From Viola odorata (lineage: Eukaryota; Streptophyta; Magnoliopsida; Malpighiales; Violaceae), in NCBI GenBank assembly GCA_963691705.1, contig OY829542.1:62706427-62770426 (forward strand): a DNA stretch of 64,000 nt, read 5' to 3'. Below, piece after piece: positions 32,363 through 44,005 of the stretch. The position numbers were made by a program, and so were the translations under genes. How positions within the stretch are numbered: the first letter of the stretch is position 1; the number at the start of each line of letters is the position of its first letter. The notes below the pieces were generated by a model. That model did no database searches, was not told where the DNA came from, and saw only the letters and a program-made list of their open reading frames with translations.

Positions 32363-33981
32363 ATGGCTTTAAGGGATGCTTTACTTCTTGTGTTGGTATG
32401 GATGCTGGTTACCCAAATTGGAGTTGGAGCCCGGAATTGGAATTGGTCTACCAATCAAGAGTTGGAAGTAGAGAAAGAGAGTAAACTTATGACCAAGCCA
32501 CCAATATTTCAAACTCAATCCAACAGCAAACCTAGCAAACCTGGCTATCATGTGGGTATAATTATGTAATTTGCTTCGTTAATTAGTGTTGTTATACACA
32601 CTTAGCTTCAATTATTTAGTATGTTAATTAAGCCATAAATGATTATCATGTATTAATCAGTGGGCGATACTTCGGACAAATAATCTAAATAAAAAATACA
32701 CTGGGGCTAGTATGTCCACGAGCGTGTACAACCCACAAGTGAGTGGTGAGCAATATAGTGCTTGTCGAGTGAAGGTCCAAAATGGTGAAGAATATATCGA
32801 GGCTGGATGGATGGTAAGTTATCGTTTAATTAACATAATTCTTGTTAAAATTGCTAGATGCATATAATGTATACTAGTATTTTCTTTGTAAGAAATTAAT
32901 TATAGCTATGTATATATGTATATTGGATGTTGATTTTTAAAATAAATCGAAATTAGGGATGATTCTTGCAAATTCAATATCACTTTTGTTAGCTCGAAAT
33001 TTTATTTCCATCCTGTGAGATTAACACTACTACCCTAAATGGCATAGATATTCAAAAGTTTAGACGCTATTTAATTAGTTTCTTTTACTTAGCAGATTAT
33101 ATAGTGTCATACATATCACATATTTTTAGTTTTTTTATGTTTTTTCCCTTCTTCCTAATTACAGGTGAACCAAGCTCTGTTTAATGACACCCGAACTTAT
33201 TTCTATATATACACAAAGGTAAGTAATTAATTTGTAACATTTTATTGATAAAAAAGTAATAATAATTTGTAACATTTTGATATCATCATACTATCCACTA
33301 TGGTTTTAATTTGATTGTGACAATTGCTTGCACTAATATTTAATTCATGTAAATTACTAGACAAAGACGGTGGAGTGTTTCAATAATTTATGTTCTGGGT
33401 TTGTACTCGTACGAGAAGATATCATACCAGGTTCTGTCTACCATAACATTTCAGTATCAGGGCGGTCTACTTGTGAAGATTCATTCTCAATTGAAAAGGT
33501 ATTTTATTTTATAGTTATAATATGAAATTGTTATTACATAATTTATTTACTTTTAGGATTGGAAATAACATAATGTTGTTACAAAATCCAGGATCAATCA
33601 AATGGGAATTGGTATCTTATATCGGGAGCGAGCAAAGACATTATTGGATGGTGGCCGAAGAATATATTTTCCGGCGGGTTAGCAGACGCAGCAAATTATA
33701 TTGATTGGGGAGGAGAAGTTTATAGTCCTTTAAATCAGCCAAGTCCGGCGATGGGGGCCGGTCTAAAGTTTTTCTTCAGAGATACCGCCATAGATGCATA
33801 TTGTAGGATAATTGCCGTCTCCAATGAAAACTATGTGATTGAGAATGCTGCTGTTGCCGGTACCGAAGTATTTAGAGACACACCTAGGAACTTTTATGAT
33901 GTCCGCGACATGGGTATTGTCGATGCTATTTCTTTCCGTACGATTTTGTTTGGAGGTCCCGGTCAATTTACTGAAAAATGA
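32363..33981 (+). CDS. Neprosin (DUF239) domain protein, gene 1, five exons
   Basis: Neprosins are secreted plant glutamic peptidases that cut after proline; most family members are uncharacterised. Exons: 32363-32551, 32661-32813, 33165-33218, 33361-33498, 33592-33981, all in phase 0, giving 307 residues. Residues 1-23 (MALRDALLLVLVWMLVTQIG) are a signal peptide. Then comes a short EL-EKESKLMTKPP segment typical of the start of the activation peptide. The catalytic domain follows: VYNPQVSGEQYSA, IEAGWMV, LCSGFVLV, GNWYLISG, IGWWPKNIFSG, WGGEVYSPLNQPSPAMG and FGGPG at the C-terminus. IEAGWMV and WGGEVYSP contain the Glu residues most likely to be catalytic. The protein is shorter than the usual 400 or so because most of the activation peptide exon(s) is missing: exon 1 passes directly from GYH to WAILRT. 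Expression is untested. Confidence 0.8.
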
Positions 33982-34435
33982 TGTAATAATCATCCTTAAT
34001 TTTGTTCTTTTTGGAAATGAATAACTTCAAAAAGTACTTTAAACTAACGAGGATTACCTTTTTACCTACTACTATATTTTCTATTACAAGTCGAACAAGT
34101 GAATTAAAAGAATTTATTTGCGAAAAATAGAAAAATAAAATAGAAAAAATTTACTTACGAGCTGAATTTTCCTACACAAGTTTGGCTCATGAAAAACTTT
34201 TATCGAAACGAAATAAGGATTGAGGTTTCTAGCAATTAATTAGTTGATCATGCGATTCAATTTAAAGGGCGATGTTTAATTACTATCCTATTCCAATTCA
34301 TGCATTTAATAAAAAAAGTGGATTAAGTGAATTTATTAAAGTGAGTTATTTATTTAATTTAAGTTCGAACTAAATTAATTATTAATCTAAATTATTTCTC
34401 ATGCAAACGGATTAATTTGAATCCTACCACTTATA
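33982..34435. other. Intergenic, AT-rich, no gene seen
   Basis: Downstream flank of neprosin gene 1. It is present almost unchanged after gene 2 (42743-43200). Confidence 0.6.
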
Positions 34436-34544
34436 AATAATCATGCATATTTCTGTAGCTTTGTCATGTACGCCATGACTGCTTCATCAATAAAATTGTC
34501 TGCTTATTAAAAAAAAAAAAAATAAAAAAAAATAATCATGCATA
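34436..34544 (+). mobile_element. Short poly(A) retroposon insertion with 14-bp target duplications
   Basis: AATAATCATGCATA occurs at 34436-34449 and 34531-34544. Between them is an 81-bp insert ending in an A-rich tail, with an AATAAA signal about 20 bases before the tail. The other duplication copy has the word once and no insert. This is the signature of L1-type target-primed insertion, of a severely 5'-truncated LINE, SINE or cellular mRNA 3' end. Confidence 0.8.
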
Positions 34545-34693
34545 TAATAAATATGATAAATAAAACAACTAAAGAATGCATCTCCTCAAATGGATACCTA
34601 CATCACAAATTGATTAGTAGCAACAAATAATAATAAGAAAAATAAATACTGCAAATAATTATTACAAATAAATTACAAATCTCCAAATAAATA

Positions 34694-34953
34694 CTCCCTC
34701 CGGTCTTTAAAGAATGTCTTCCTCGCATCCCAATATTCAGTAGGGAACGCATATTGAGGAAGCCGGATGACTCACTATTTGACCCCAAAAAAATCCGTAC
34801 TTTTTTTCTAACGTACGTTAATCCTTAACGTACTTCCCAGAAAAAATTAGGGGCAAAATTGTCCCAAATAATAGGTCTGTCGGCCGTTTTAAGATACGTG
34901 TCGAAACAGTAAAAGCAAAAGCTAAAGCGACGTTCTTTCGAGACCGGAGGGAG
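34694..34953. mobile_element. Stowaway-type MITE (260 bp)
   Basis: Ends CTCCCTCCGGTC and GACCGGAGGGAG with a TA on each side (34692-34693 and 34954-34955), the Tc1/mariner signature. The corresponding site in copy 2 (about 43360) reads AATAAATATAAAC without the element. It shares internal text GATGACTCACTATTTGACCC with the MITE at 57734. Confidence 0.9.
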
Positions 34954-34959
34954 TATAAA

Positions 34960-35600
34960 CTAACAAGAAGATGATCAAAGCCCTCATTCGAGCTCCGCAA
35001 TCGAGAGTAGCATATCTAACTCCTCGTCGAACTCCATCAAATTTGTCGAGTATTATTACGACGAACATGCAAATAAAACATATGAGTAAGCGTTGATAAG
35101 AAACACACGAATAAATTTCAAATGATCAAATATTAACAGCAAAATGGAATCACCTTACCTATTAAAATTCATGTTTTGGTCTTGCCATTACTGCTTTTCT
35201 TTTACTCTCGTTCCAATCAAATAAGCCGCTCCAATTTTTAATTAATTGTGATATTCAACAAATCAACACAGCAGCCTCGACCTTTCCATTCCCTTTACTT
35301 CTCTTTTTTGTTCTCTTTCTTTTTTCTTTGTTTCTCTTTTCGTTTTTTTTTAATTAGTAACAATAATAATAAATAAATAAATATTACAAATAAATAAAAA
35401 TAGGCCTAGATGATTTATTCCCGTGCAAGCAAATTAATTCTAACAATTCTAAATAAGAACGCATACAAATAGATAATAAATTAACAATTCTAATAAATGA
35501 GGAGTAAGTTTTAAAGCTCGAGTTTAGAAAATTGTCACCAATATCGAAGTTGGCGAAACATTTAATAGGGTCAGTAATCGCGAACTCATGTCTTAATTAG
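34960..35600. other. Intergenic, no gene seen
   Basis: AT-rich flank upstream of the neprosin 3 fragments. The stretch 35411-35600 recurs at 37327-37517 and 43818-44005. Confidence 0.6.
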
Positions 35601-35731
35601 TGGGCGATACTTCGGTTACTAGGGTTGCCATGGTCATGAGCGTGTACAACCCACAAGTGAGTGGTGACCAATATAGTGCTTGTCAAGTGAAGGTCCAAAA
35701 TGGTCAAAAATATATCGAGGCCGGATGCATG
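35601..35731 (+). pseudogene. Neprosin exon-2 fragment (neprosin 3, first partial copy)
   Basis: Bounded by TTAATTAG and a GTAAG donor. In one frame it encodes SVYNPQVSGDQYSACQVKVQ and IEAGCM; the usual Trp of AGWM is Cys. The 5' part is out of frame relative to genes 1 and 2. No exon 1 is present, and the intron after it is cut by the foldback element after about 30 bases. Confidence 0.7.
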
Positions 35732-35765
35732 GTAAGTTATCGTTTAATTAACATAATTCTTGTTA

Positions 35766-37326
35766 AGTACCATTATTTTATTATTATTTCTGAAAAATAA
35801 TATAATTAATTTTTAATTTTTAATTTTTTTATCTAATTAATTTTTAAAAAATTCAGAAAATAATTCAAACTTTTTATTAAAAAATATAATTAATTTAAAA
35901 ATTCATAAAATAAATATAATTAATTAAATAAACTCAAAAAAACAATGTAATTAATTTAAAAATTAAGAAAAATAATATAATCAATTTTTAATTTTTTTAT
36001 CTAATTAATTTTTAAAAAATTCAGAAAATAATTTAATTTTTTTATTAAAAAATATAATTAATTTAAAAATTCAGAAAATAAATATAATTAATTAAATAAA
36101 CTATAAAAAATGTAATTAATTTAAAAATTCAAAAAAATAATATAATTAAATATAATGTAATTAATTTATAAAAAATAATGTAATTAATTTAAAATTTTAG
36201 AAAAATAATATAATTAATTTATATTTTTTATTTAATTATCTAATTAATTTTTAAAAAATTCAGAAAATAATTTAATTTTTTTAGCTAATTTAGAAATTCA
36301 GAAAATAAATATAATTAAATAAATAAACTCAAAAAAATAATGTAATTAATTTATACAAAATAATGTAATTAATTTAAAATTTTAGAAAATTAATATAATT
36401 AATTTTTTAATTTTTAATTTTATTATCTCTTATTTACTTTATTTTCACTTCTCCTCCTCTTTTCAAAAATATCTCAAAAATAGTTTTATTAATTATTTCA
36501 AAAAATAACATAAATTAAGATTTCTTTTTGCAGCATAGGAGAGATGATGAAGAGAGGGCAACGGTGTTGGGTTTGGTTGGCGATCTGGGCAGTGGAGTGT
36601 GGCAGGCGAGATGAGTGGCCATGTAAAGGTGGCTCATTTTTTTGTGTATGGACATGAAATAAAATTAATTACACTGTTTACATTATTTACATTTGACTGG
36701 GGAAAGAAAGAAAGAAAAAAAGAAGAAATAAAAGAAAGAAAGAAATAGAAAGAAGAAAAGAAAAAAGGAGGAGAAGTGAAAATAAATGAAATAAGAGATA
36801 ATAAAAGAAAAAAAATAATTATATTATTTTTCTGAATTTTTAAATTAATTACATTGCATTTTATGAATTTGTTGACTAATTATATTTTTTTCTGAAATTT
36901 TAAATTAATTACATTACTTTTTATAAATTAATTATATATTTTTTCTAATTTTTTAATTAATTATATTTTTTCTGAATTTTTAAATTAATTACACTATTTT
37001 TTATAAATTAATTACATTATTTTCTGAATTTTTAAAAATAATTATATTATTTTCTGAAGTTTTAAAATTAATTAGAAATAAAACTGATTTTTTAAAAATT
37101 AATTAGATAAAAAAATAAAAAAATAAAAAATTAATTATATTATTTTTCAGAAATAATAATAAAATAATGGTACTTAACGGTCGTCTAACGCCGTTAGGGT
37201 CGATTTAGACGACGGGACCTGGGGTGGATAACGGCGCTAACGGTTAGGACCCAATTGAACCAAATTCGAAAAGTGGGACTGACTAAAATGAAAATAATAA
37301 CGACAGGGACCCCGGGGTGCCTTTTC
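35766..37326. mobile_element. AT-rich foldback element (Mutator-like), left end truncated
   Basis: 35766-36500 and about 36700-37171 are imperfect inverted copies (GTACCATTATTTTATTATTA at one end, its complement at the other), folding around a centre near 36600. The right side continues with a GC-richer terminus ending GGGGTGCCTTTTCCCG; the matching left terminus is absent. Interior phrases such as ATAATGTAATTAATTTAAAA are shared with the Mutator-like element at 10987-12275, so the two are probably related. No ORF is credible. Confidence 0.65.
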
Positions 37327-37517
37327 CCGATTTATTCCCGTGCAAGCAAATTAATTCTAACAATTCTAAATAAGAACGCATACAAATAGATAATAAATTA
37401 ACAATTCTAATAAATGAGGAGTAAGTTTTAAAGCTCGAGTTTAGAAAATTGTCACCAATATCGAAGTTGGCGAAACATTTAATCGGGACGGTAATCGCGA
37501 ACTCATGTCTTAATCAG

Positions 37518-37648
37518 TGGGCGATACTTCGGTTACTAGGGCTGCCATGGTCACGAGCGTGTACAACCCACAAGTGAGTGGTGACCAATATAGTGCTTGT
37601 CGAGTGAAGGTCCAAAATGGTCAAGAATATATCGAGGCCGGATGGATG
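37518..37648 (+). pseudogene. Neprosin exon-2 fragment (neprosin 3, second partial copy)
   Basis: Same as 35601-35731 but with the standard IEAGWM end. It is followed by about 290 bp of neprosin intron 2, which switches at 37936-37940 into GPX intron 2. The flanks 37327-37690 repeat 35411-35765, so the foldback element is bracketed by a duplicated exon segment. Confidence 0.75.
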
Positions 37649-38040
37649 GTAAGTTATCGTTTAATTAACATAATTCTTGTTAAAATTCCTACTTGATGAT
37701 TATAATGTATACTTTTTTCTTTGTAAGAAATTAATTATAGTTACGTTTTGAGTAACTTATATATGTATATTGGATGTTGATTTTTAAAATAAATCCAAAT
37801 TAGGGATGATTCTTGCAAATTCAGTATCACTTTTGTTAGCTCAAATCAGAAATTTTATTTCCATCGTGTGAGAATAAACGCTATTTAATTAGTTTCTTTT
37901 ACTTTATAGATTATATAGTGTCATACATATCACATATTTTGATGGAAAACCTAAGCAAGACTAAGCTCTTCATTCAAGTTATTCGATTTTTCTTTTCCAT
38001 ATACCATTGCCATTAAGCTTATGTTTTGGTTTTTCTGCAG

Positions 38041-38998
38041 TGGTTTGACCAACGCTAACTACACTGAACTGGCTCAGTTATACCAGAAGTACAAGGATCA
38101 AGGTTTGTTATTAATACTTCTTTTGGTTTGGTTTTATTGGAACTTTAGAGGACGAATACGAGTGCAATATTTATCTGACACTAACTCCAGCAGTGGAAGC
38201 ATATATAGCTGAACTCGTATCGCATTTACTTTCCCTCCTTGTGATTATTATGTATGCTTTCTATTACATGTGTTTCACTCCGTTACAAGTTACTTAACAT
38301 ACATCTTGCGTATCACTTGTGAAGACCGTTAGGGATAGACCTCCTTGAGCATGATCAATCATTTTGAGAAATTGTGACTTTGCTGGAGTGTTATTTCTTT
38401 TATTTTATACTTCTTTTTGTGTTGATGCAGGTTTGGAGATCCTGGCTTTTCCATGCAATCAGTTTGGAAATCAGGAGCCAGGTAGCAACGAGGAGATCAT
38501 GGAGTTTGCTTGTACTCGCTTTAAGGCTGAGTATCCCATCTTTGATAAGGTAGGCGCTGCAGTTGCTTTTGTGGTGCTTTCAACATTTTCTGCGAAAATT
38601 TGTGTCTGATGCTGCTCTTATACCACCTAATTGTCTCGTTATCTCAAACCTAAAGATGATGTAATGATGTTATGCTATGTCGATCTTTACTTAGTTTGGT
38701 TGTTCTCTTGGTATAGGTTGATGTGAATGGTTCAAACGCTGCTCCGATTTACAAGTTCTTGAAGTCCAGCAAAGGTGGCCTCTTCGGTGATGGTATTAAG
38801 TGGAATTTCTCCAAGTTCCTGGTAGACAAAGATGGGCATGTTGTGGAGCGTTATGCTCCCACCACTTCCCCTTGAGGTATATAAACCTTTCTGGTCTCAA
38901 CACACATTCCTTTTAGACACTAGCAACCACATCTGAACTCGAATGTCTGATCTCATTCTATGCAGAAAAACATCAAGAAACTACTCGGGGTCGAGTGA
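38041..38998 (+). pseudogene. 5'-truncated glutathione peroxidase copy
   Basis: Contains only exons 3-5 (38041-38102, 38431-38549, 38717-38875) and the orphan last exon (38966-38998), almost identical to copy 1. Exons 1 and 2, the start codon and most of the catalytic Cys codon (TG of TGT) are absent because the duplication began in intron 2. It carries the same TGA after TTSP (38873-38875), so that stop predates the duplication. It has no promoter of its own. Confidence 0.9.
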
Positions 38999-39656
38999 AT
39001 GCAAAAGGAAGAAGGGTTAATGGAGCAGCTACCAGCTGCTGGAATAATGAAGCTCAATAAAGTGTAATAATAAAACCTTTCTATAACTTTTGTTATGAAT
39101 ATGCGTAGTCATGTTAAAATGGATAATGTATGTCCAGTTCAGTAGTTGTACGTGTGAAGTTTACTAAAATAATCCTGTTTTCAACTACTGTCTTGCAACT
39201 TATTCTACAACATTGCGCCAAAGAAAATAAAAATAATCTTCCTGAATGAATTAGTTGCTGTTTTGTATGTATGAACACTAATTAAGATAATGATTGGTTA
39301 AAGTCTAAAGAAATACTCCATTTTTTTTAATAAACAGTAGATTTACAAGTACGGTTATTAAGATTAGTTGTTGAACGCAGGAGCCAGTTTAACTAACGGC
39401 TGAACGCAAACCCAACCCAATCCATTGTCAGCAGACATGAACTCTCATTTCTGTTTAATCACTTGCATAACGTGTAATCCAAGTCGAATGATACGTAATT
39501 TGAAAGACAATTTTAAAAGAAAAAAAGAGGAAATGTCAGTTAATTGTGATTCACGTTACGGACGGAGTACTATTTTCTATTCAAATCACTGTATGCCTCC
39601 CTCCTCCTCTTTTTTCCTTTCCTTTCTAGATCCAATTTCCAGAAAGCAACCTCCAT

Positions 39657-40010
39657 TATAGAAACTACCAGAAGAGATTGAATAGGATAATATATTTATG
39701 AATAGGAAAGATACAAGAAGGCTTGGCTTGAGAGCCAAGCTTGAGAGACTACATTGAAGATGATTAGATGAGTGATGTTTGAATGGATTGCTTATTTGAT
39801 TACATTCAGAAGCTATCTATTTATACATAATAAACCTTACTATTCTAACATATTTACAGCTAATGGATCTTGACGAATTGGTGAAGATATGGTGGAGATA
39901 TGTTTGGTGCCATATCTCCACAATGGCTGCGAGCATGCTACTGCTTTTCTTCACGTGGTGGTACTGTGCATGGCTGACTAATGTGCATGATGGGCTTGAT
40001 AGCCTTAATA
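39657..40010 (-). mobile_element. 354-bp solo-LTR-like insertion in copy 2
   Basis: Flanked by the 5-bp duplication TCCAT (39652-39656 and 40011-40015); copy 1 has a single TCCAT and no insert (31224-31228). On the minus strand it starts TATTAAGGCTATCAAGCCC, has a TATAAATAGATAGC TATA-like site, and ends TAGTTTCTATA. That is the layout of a small LTR, but with TA...TA rather than TG...CA termini. Confidence 0.7.
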
Positions 40011-41158
40011 TCCATCAACACTGTAAAAGAACCTACACATAACCACTTTAACTTGGATTTTGCACCTTTGAATTTGTTCTTAAAAGCTAATCAACTATGG
40101 CTTCCTCCCTCCCTCCCATCTCTTTTCCTCCCAATCCACACTTCATGTGAAGAGTAAGAAGGTCTTTTGTATAAATATCCAGAAATTTCAACCAAAAAAG
40201 CATGAAAAATGGACAGACGGAAAATAAAGGTTTGACCTTTGTGCTTTCTTTTAACAGAGTTGTATTGGAATCTTAATAAACAATAATAGTTATAATGCTA
40301 TTCGGGAGGAATAGGCAAAAGGAATAGACAATAATTACAAGCTATTGGTGCAAATTTATGAAACTGACCCGTGTTTCCTTCTTCATATCCTCTCTTCCTT
40401 TTCCCGATCTAGGGTTTTTCTTCCTCTTCTCCTCTTCCCGCGAACTCGATACCTACAAAAAAAAAATGAAGTCGAGTTAGTCCAAGATTTAATTAAAAAC
40501 CCATTGATTCATATTTCTGTCCCAAATATTCGAATCCATTAGTAAAAAATTAGTAAAAATATTAATATTTTTAACATTACTCTTTAGAAAAAATACCATA
40601 GTACGTGATTTTTTATTTCCTGAAATTCAAGATTGGTTTTAATTACTTGTAGTATGTGATTTTTTTTTTTTGAAATTCAAGATTTGACTTTTATTGGAAT
40701 TAATTAGATTGATATGAAATCAATTAGATTGATTTGGCATGATATGGAATTAATTCAAGTATCCTATTTAAGGATATACTCTTTGTATATATTTGTATTT
40801 CTGGTGGAATAGAAAATCAAGCCAGGATATACATATACTCTTTGCCTTATGAATAGTATACTGGAATTAATTCCATATCAATCTAATTAATTCCCGTCTA
40901 TAAGTAAATGAATTTCAAATCAATCTAATTAATTCCAATAGCTTTAATTACGTCTATATATATATTTCATAATAGAGCGTATACACGATCATATTTTCTT
41001 TCAGCAGCAAGGTTTCAATTTTGCAAAGAAAAGCAAAGCATTGGTGAGTTTTTTGTTGTTTCTTATAATTAGTAGTGTGTATTCTTATAAATATACCATA
41101 TATGTAGTCTCGATTAATTTACTGACGTGGGCATGCTTTGCTCTTTCAGGGTTTGATC

Positions 41159-42742
41159 ATGGCTTTAAGGGATGCTTTACTTCTTGTGTTGGTATGGATG
41201 CTGGTTACCCAAATTGGAGTTGGAGCCCGGAATTGGAATTGGTCTACCAATCAAGAGTTGGAAGAGAAAGAGCGTAAACTTATGACCAAGCCACCAATAT
41301 TTCAAACTCAATCCAACAGCAAACCTAGCAAACCTGGCTATCATGTGGGTATAATTATGTAATTTGCTTCGTTAATTAGTGTTGTTATACACACTTAGCT
41401 TCAATTATTTAGTATGTTAATTAAGCCATAAATGATTATCATGTATTAATCAGTGGGCGATACTTCGGACAAATAATCTAAATAAAAAATACACTGGGGC
41501 TAGCATGTCCACGAGCGTGTACAACCCACAAGTAAGTGGTGAGCAATATAGTGCTTGTCGAGTGAAGGTCCAAAATGGTGAAGAATATATCGAGGTTGGA
41601 TGGATGGTAAGTTATCGTTTAATTAACATAATTCTTGTTAAAATTGCTAGATGCATATAATGTATACTATTTTCTTTGTAAGAAATTAATTATAGCTATG
41701 TATAAATGTATATTGGATGTTTCTTGCAAATTCAATATCACTTTTGTTAGCTCGAAATTTTATTTCCATCCTGTGAGAATAACACTACTACCCTAAATGG
41801 CATAGATATTCAAAAGTTTAGACGCTATTTAATTAGTTTCTTTTACTTTGCAGATTATATAGTGTCATACATATCACATATTTTTAGTTTTTTTTTAATG
41901 TTTTTTCCCTTCTTCCTAATTACAGGTGAACCAAGCTCTGTTTAATGACACCCTAACTTATTTCTATATATACACAAAGGTAAGTAATTAATTTGTAACA
42001 TTTTATTGATAAAAAAGTAATAATAATTTGTAACATTTTGATATCATCATACTATCCACTATGGTTTTAATTTGATTGTGACAATTGCTTGCACTAATAT
42101 TTAATTCATGTAAATTACTAGACAAAGACGGTGGAGTGTTTCAATAATTTATGTTCTGGGTTTGTACTCGTACGAGAAGATATCATACCAGGTTCTGTCT
42201 ACAATAGCATTTCAGTATCAGGGCGGTCTATTATTGAAGATTCATTCTCAATTGAAAAGGTATTTTATTTTATAGTTATAATATGAAATTGTTATTACAT
42301 AATTTATTTACTTTTAGGATTGGAAATAACATAATGTTGTTACAAAATCCAGGATCAATCAAATGGGAATTGGTATCTTATATCGGGAGCGAGCAAAGAC
42401 ATTATTGGATGGTGGCCGAAGAATATATTTTCCGGCGGGTTAGCAGACGCAGCAAATTATATTGATTGGGGAGGAGAAGTTTATAGTCCTTTAAATCAGC
42501 CAAGTCCGGCGATGGGGGCCGGTCTAAAGTTTTTCTTCAGCGATTTCGCCATAGATGCATATTGTAGGATGATTACCGTCTCCAATGAAAACTATGTGAT
42601 TGAGAATGCTGCTGTTGCTGGTACCGAAGTATTTAGAGACACACCTAGGAACTTTTATGATGTCCGCGATATGGGTATTGTCGAAGCTATTTTTTCCCGT
42701 ACGATTTTGTTTGGAGGTCCCGGTCAATTTACTGAAAAATAA
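41159..42742 (+). CDS. Neprosin (DUF239) domain protein, gene 2, five exons
   Basis: Recent paralogue of gene 1 with the same architecture: exons 41159-41344, 41454-41606, 41926-41979, 42122-42259, 42353-42742, giving 306 residues. It has the same signal peptide and the same missing activation-peptide segment. Differences include loss of one codon in the ELE-EKE region, IEVGWMV in place of IEAGWMV, and several substitutions in the last 60 residues (FSDFAIDAYCRMITV). The frame is intact to TAA. TATA (from 40955) and the 5' UTR intron (41044-41149) are kept. Substitutions without frame loss are compatible with both copies being functional, but expression is unknown. Confidence 0.8.
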
Positions 42743-44005
42743 TGTAATAATCATCCTTAATTTTGTTCTTTTTGGACATGAATAACTTCAAAAAGTACTT
42801 TAAACTAACGAGGATGACCTTTTTACCTACTACTATATTTTCTATTATAAGTCGAACAAGTGAATCAAAAGAATTTATTTGCGAAAAATAGAAAAATAAA
42901 ATAGAAAAAATTTACTTACGAGCTGAATTTTCCTACACAAGTTTGGCTCATGAAAAACTTTTATCGAAACGAAATAAGGATTGAGGTTTCTAGCAATTAA
43001 TTAGTTGATCATGCGATTCAATTTAAAGGGCGATGTTTAATTACTATCCTATTCCAATTTATGCATTTAATAAAAAAAGTGGATTAAGTGAATTTATTAA
43101 AGTGAGTTATTTATTTAATTTAAGTTCGAACTAAATTAATTAGAGTGAATTATTAATCTAAATTATTTCTCATGCAAACGGATTAATTTGAATCCTAACA
43201 CTTATAAATAATCATGCATATGATAAATAAAACAACTAAAGAATGCATCTCCTCAAATGGATACCTGCATCACAGATTGATTAGTAGCAACAAATAATAA
43301 TAAGAAAAATAAATACTGCAAATAATTATTACAAATAAATTACAAATCTCCAAATAAATATAAACTAACAAGAAGATGATCAAAGCCCTCATTCGAGCTC
43401 CGCAATCGAGAGTAGCACATCTAACTCCTCGTCGAACTCTATCAAATTTGTCGATCATTATTGTGACGAACATGCAAATAAAACATACGAGTAAACGTTG
43501 ATAAGGAACACACGAATAAATTTCAAATGATCAAATATTAACAGCAAAATGGAATCACCTTAGCCATTAAAGTTCATGTTTTGGTCTTGCCATTACTGCT
43601 TTTCTTTTACTCTCGTTCCAATCAAATAAGCCGCTCCAATTTTTAATTAATTGTGATATTCAACAAATCAACACAGCAGCCTCGACCTTTCCATTCCCTT
43701 TACTTCTCTTTTTTATTCTCTTTCTTTTTTCTTTGTTTCTCTTTTCGTTTTTTTTTAATTAGTAACAATAATAATAAATAAATAAATATTACAAATAAAT
43801 AAAAATAGGCCTAGATGATTTATTCCCGTGCAAGCAAATTAATTCTAACAATTCTAAATAAGAACGCATACAAATAGATAATAAATTAACAATTCTAATA
43901 AATGAGGAGTAAATTTTAAAGCTCAAGTTTAGAAAATTATCACCAATATCGAAGTTGGCGAAACATTTAATCGGGACGGTAATCGCGAACTCATGTCTTA
44001 ATCAG
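42743..44005. other. Intergenic, no gene seen
   Basis: Equivalent of 33982-35600 without the MITE and the retroposon. The unoccupied MITE site is at about 43360 and the unoccupied retroposon site at about 43207. Confidence 0.65.

Larger units (their letters stand above)
29497..37940 (+). repeat. Tandem segmental duplication, copy 1
   Basis: Nearly identical to 37936-44707 in direct orientation. It spans GPX from mid intron 2, one neprosin gene and the start of a second neprosin. The junction of the copies at 37936-37940 joins neprosin intron 2 to GPX intron 2 through the shared word ATTTT. Copy-specific insertions are a retroposon at 34450, a Stowaway MITE at 34694 and a foldback element at 35766-37326. 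Confidence 0.9.

Noticed and set aside
32245..32484. Alternative 79-residue frame over neprosin exon 1
   Set aside because: It crosses the 5' UTR intron; the signal-peptide frame from 32363 matches the downstream exons.
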